Shown here in pieces: positions 63,840 to 64,000 of a DNA stretch of 64,000 bases (its first letter is position 1; each line of letters starts with the position of its first letter). Both the position numbers and the translations under genes were made by a program. This DNA is from Vibrio scophthalmi LMG 19158 (GTDB taxonomy: Bacteria; Pseudomonadota; Gammaproteobacteria; Enterobacterales; Vibrionaceae): positions 62,001 to 126,000 of the forward strand of contig NZ_AFWE01000078.1 of the NCBI RefSeq assembly GCF_000222585.1, in the 5' to 3' direction. Under the pieces are notes generated by a model, which did not search any database, had not been told where the DNA came from, and saw only the letters and a list, made by a program, of their open reading frames with translations.

Positions 63840-63998
63840 TTATCGTGCCGTGCGTACTAATTGAGTAAATGGTTGCTGATCAATCGATAGTGCTCCCTTG
63901 TTAACAAAGAGCACTTTATTGATATGAGCACTGCGTGAACGACGATTCGCTTGATGGATCACGGTATAGATATATCGGTATTGAGCTGAGGACTGTGT
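63840..63998 (-). CDS. unidentified gene, C-terminal end (partial)
   Basis: On the minus strand an open frame enters from the right edge and runs 52 codons to TAA at 63840-63842. The peptide (with YRYIYTVIHQANRRSRSAHINK and ALSIDQQPFTQLV) has natural codon use and is hydrophilic. I do not recognise a family. The start is outside the window. It converges on the HD-GYP-like gene. Confidence 0.45.
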   Translation of the reverse strand, partial: TQSSAQYRYIYTVIHQANRRSRSAHINKVLFVNKGALSIDQQPFTQLVRTAR

Positions 63999-64000
63999 TC

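Overview
The window looks like a piece of a Vibrio genome, probably the smaller chromosome (chromosome II). The reasons are the adjacent phenylalanine hydroxylase (phhA-phhB) and acetoacetyl-CoA synthetase genes, an arrangement I recall from Vibrio chromosome II, a VpsT/CsgD-type regulator, and the general codon style. Genus and replicon are inferences. I see no tRNA, rRNA, CRISPR array, insertion sequence or prophage. Coding density is high, and most genes sit in short operons with clear Shine-Dalgarno sites.

Layout. 1-91: 3' end of an OmpA-family gene. 283-6110: a three-gene chaperone-usher fimbrial operon (minus strand), divergent from a VpsT-like regulator followed by a GGDEF diguanylate cyclase, which together look like a c-di-GMP controlled adhesion module. 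6270-16583: organic-acid uptake and use. It holds a TRAP transporter, a Cache-domain histidine kinase with its NarL-type regulator, a LysR regulator, a fused CoA-transferase, an SDR reductase and a DASS Na+/carboxylate symporter. 17111-21592: a cNMP/CBS/DUF294 protein, a DnaQ-like exonuclease and a BCCT transporter, followed by a possible Fur-controlled small RNA locus.

22217-46815 is the most unusual part: about 24 kb that reads as one extracellular-matrix island. It contains a lone DUF3131 protein; a type I secretion ABC/HlyD pair with a small zinc-ribbon membrane protein; a very large RTX calcium-binding protein convergent to them; and an outer-membrane barrel with duplicated halves. Divergent from the barrel is a long operon that opens with a three-protein partner switch (receiver-PP2C phosphatase, STAS antagonist, HATPase kinase) interleaved with a sugar-nucleotide pyrophosphorylase. 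A cellulose-synthase-like glycosyltransferase, three tandem DUF3131 proteins, a secreted protein, a GH16 glucanase and a second glycosyltransferase follow. The expected BcsB/BcsC, PilZ and Wza/Wzc parts are absent, so this is neither a standard cellulose locus nor a Wzy-type capsule locus. I infer a regulated beta-glucan-like exopolysaccharide together with a secreted RTX matrix protein.

46925-51978: a small protein, a roughly 20-copy heptanucleotide repeat touching the stop codon of a response regulator, a cation diffusion facilitator, a LysR regulator and a methyltransferase. 52007-55558: acetoacetyl-CoA synthetase, divergent from phhA-phhB with a TyrR-like box between them. This suggests phenylalanine/tyrosine catabolism ending in acetoacetate activation. 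55804-57309: an SH3-like envelope protein and a YjjG-type nucleotidase. 57631-62427: nirB-nirD-nirC-cobA for assimilatory/detoxifying nitrite reduction and its siroheme cofactor, preceded by FNR-like and NarP-like sites. 62656-64000: a degenerate HD-GYP protein and the 3' end of an unidentified minus-strand gene.
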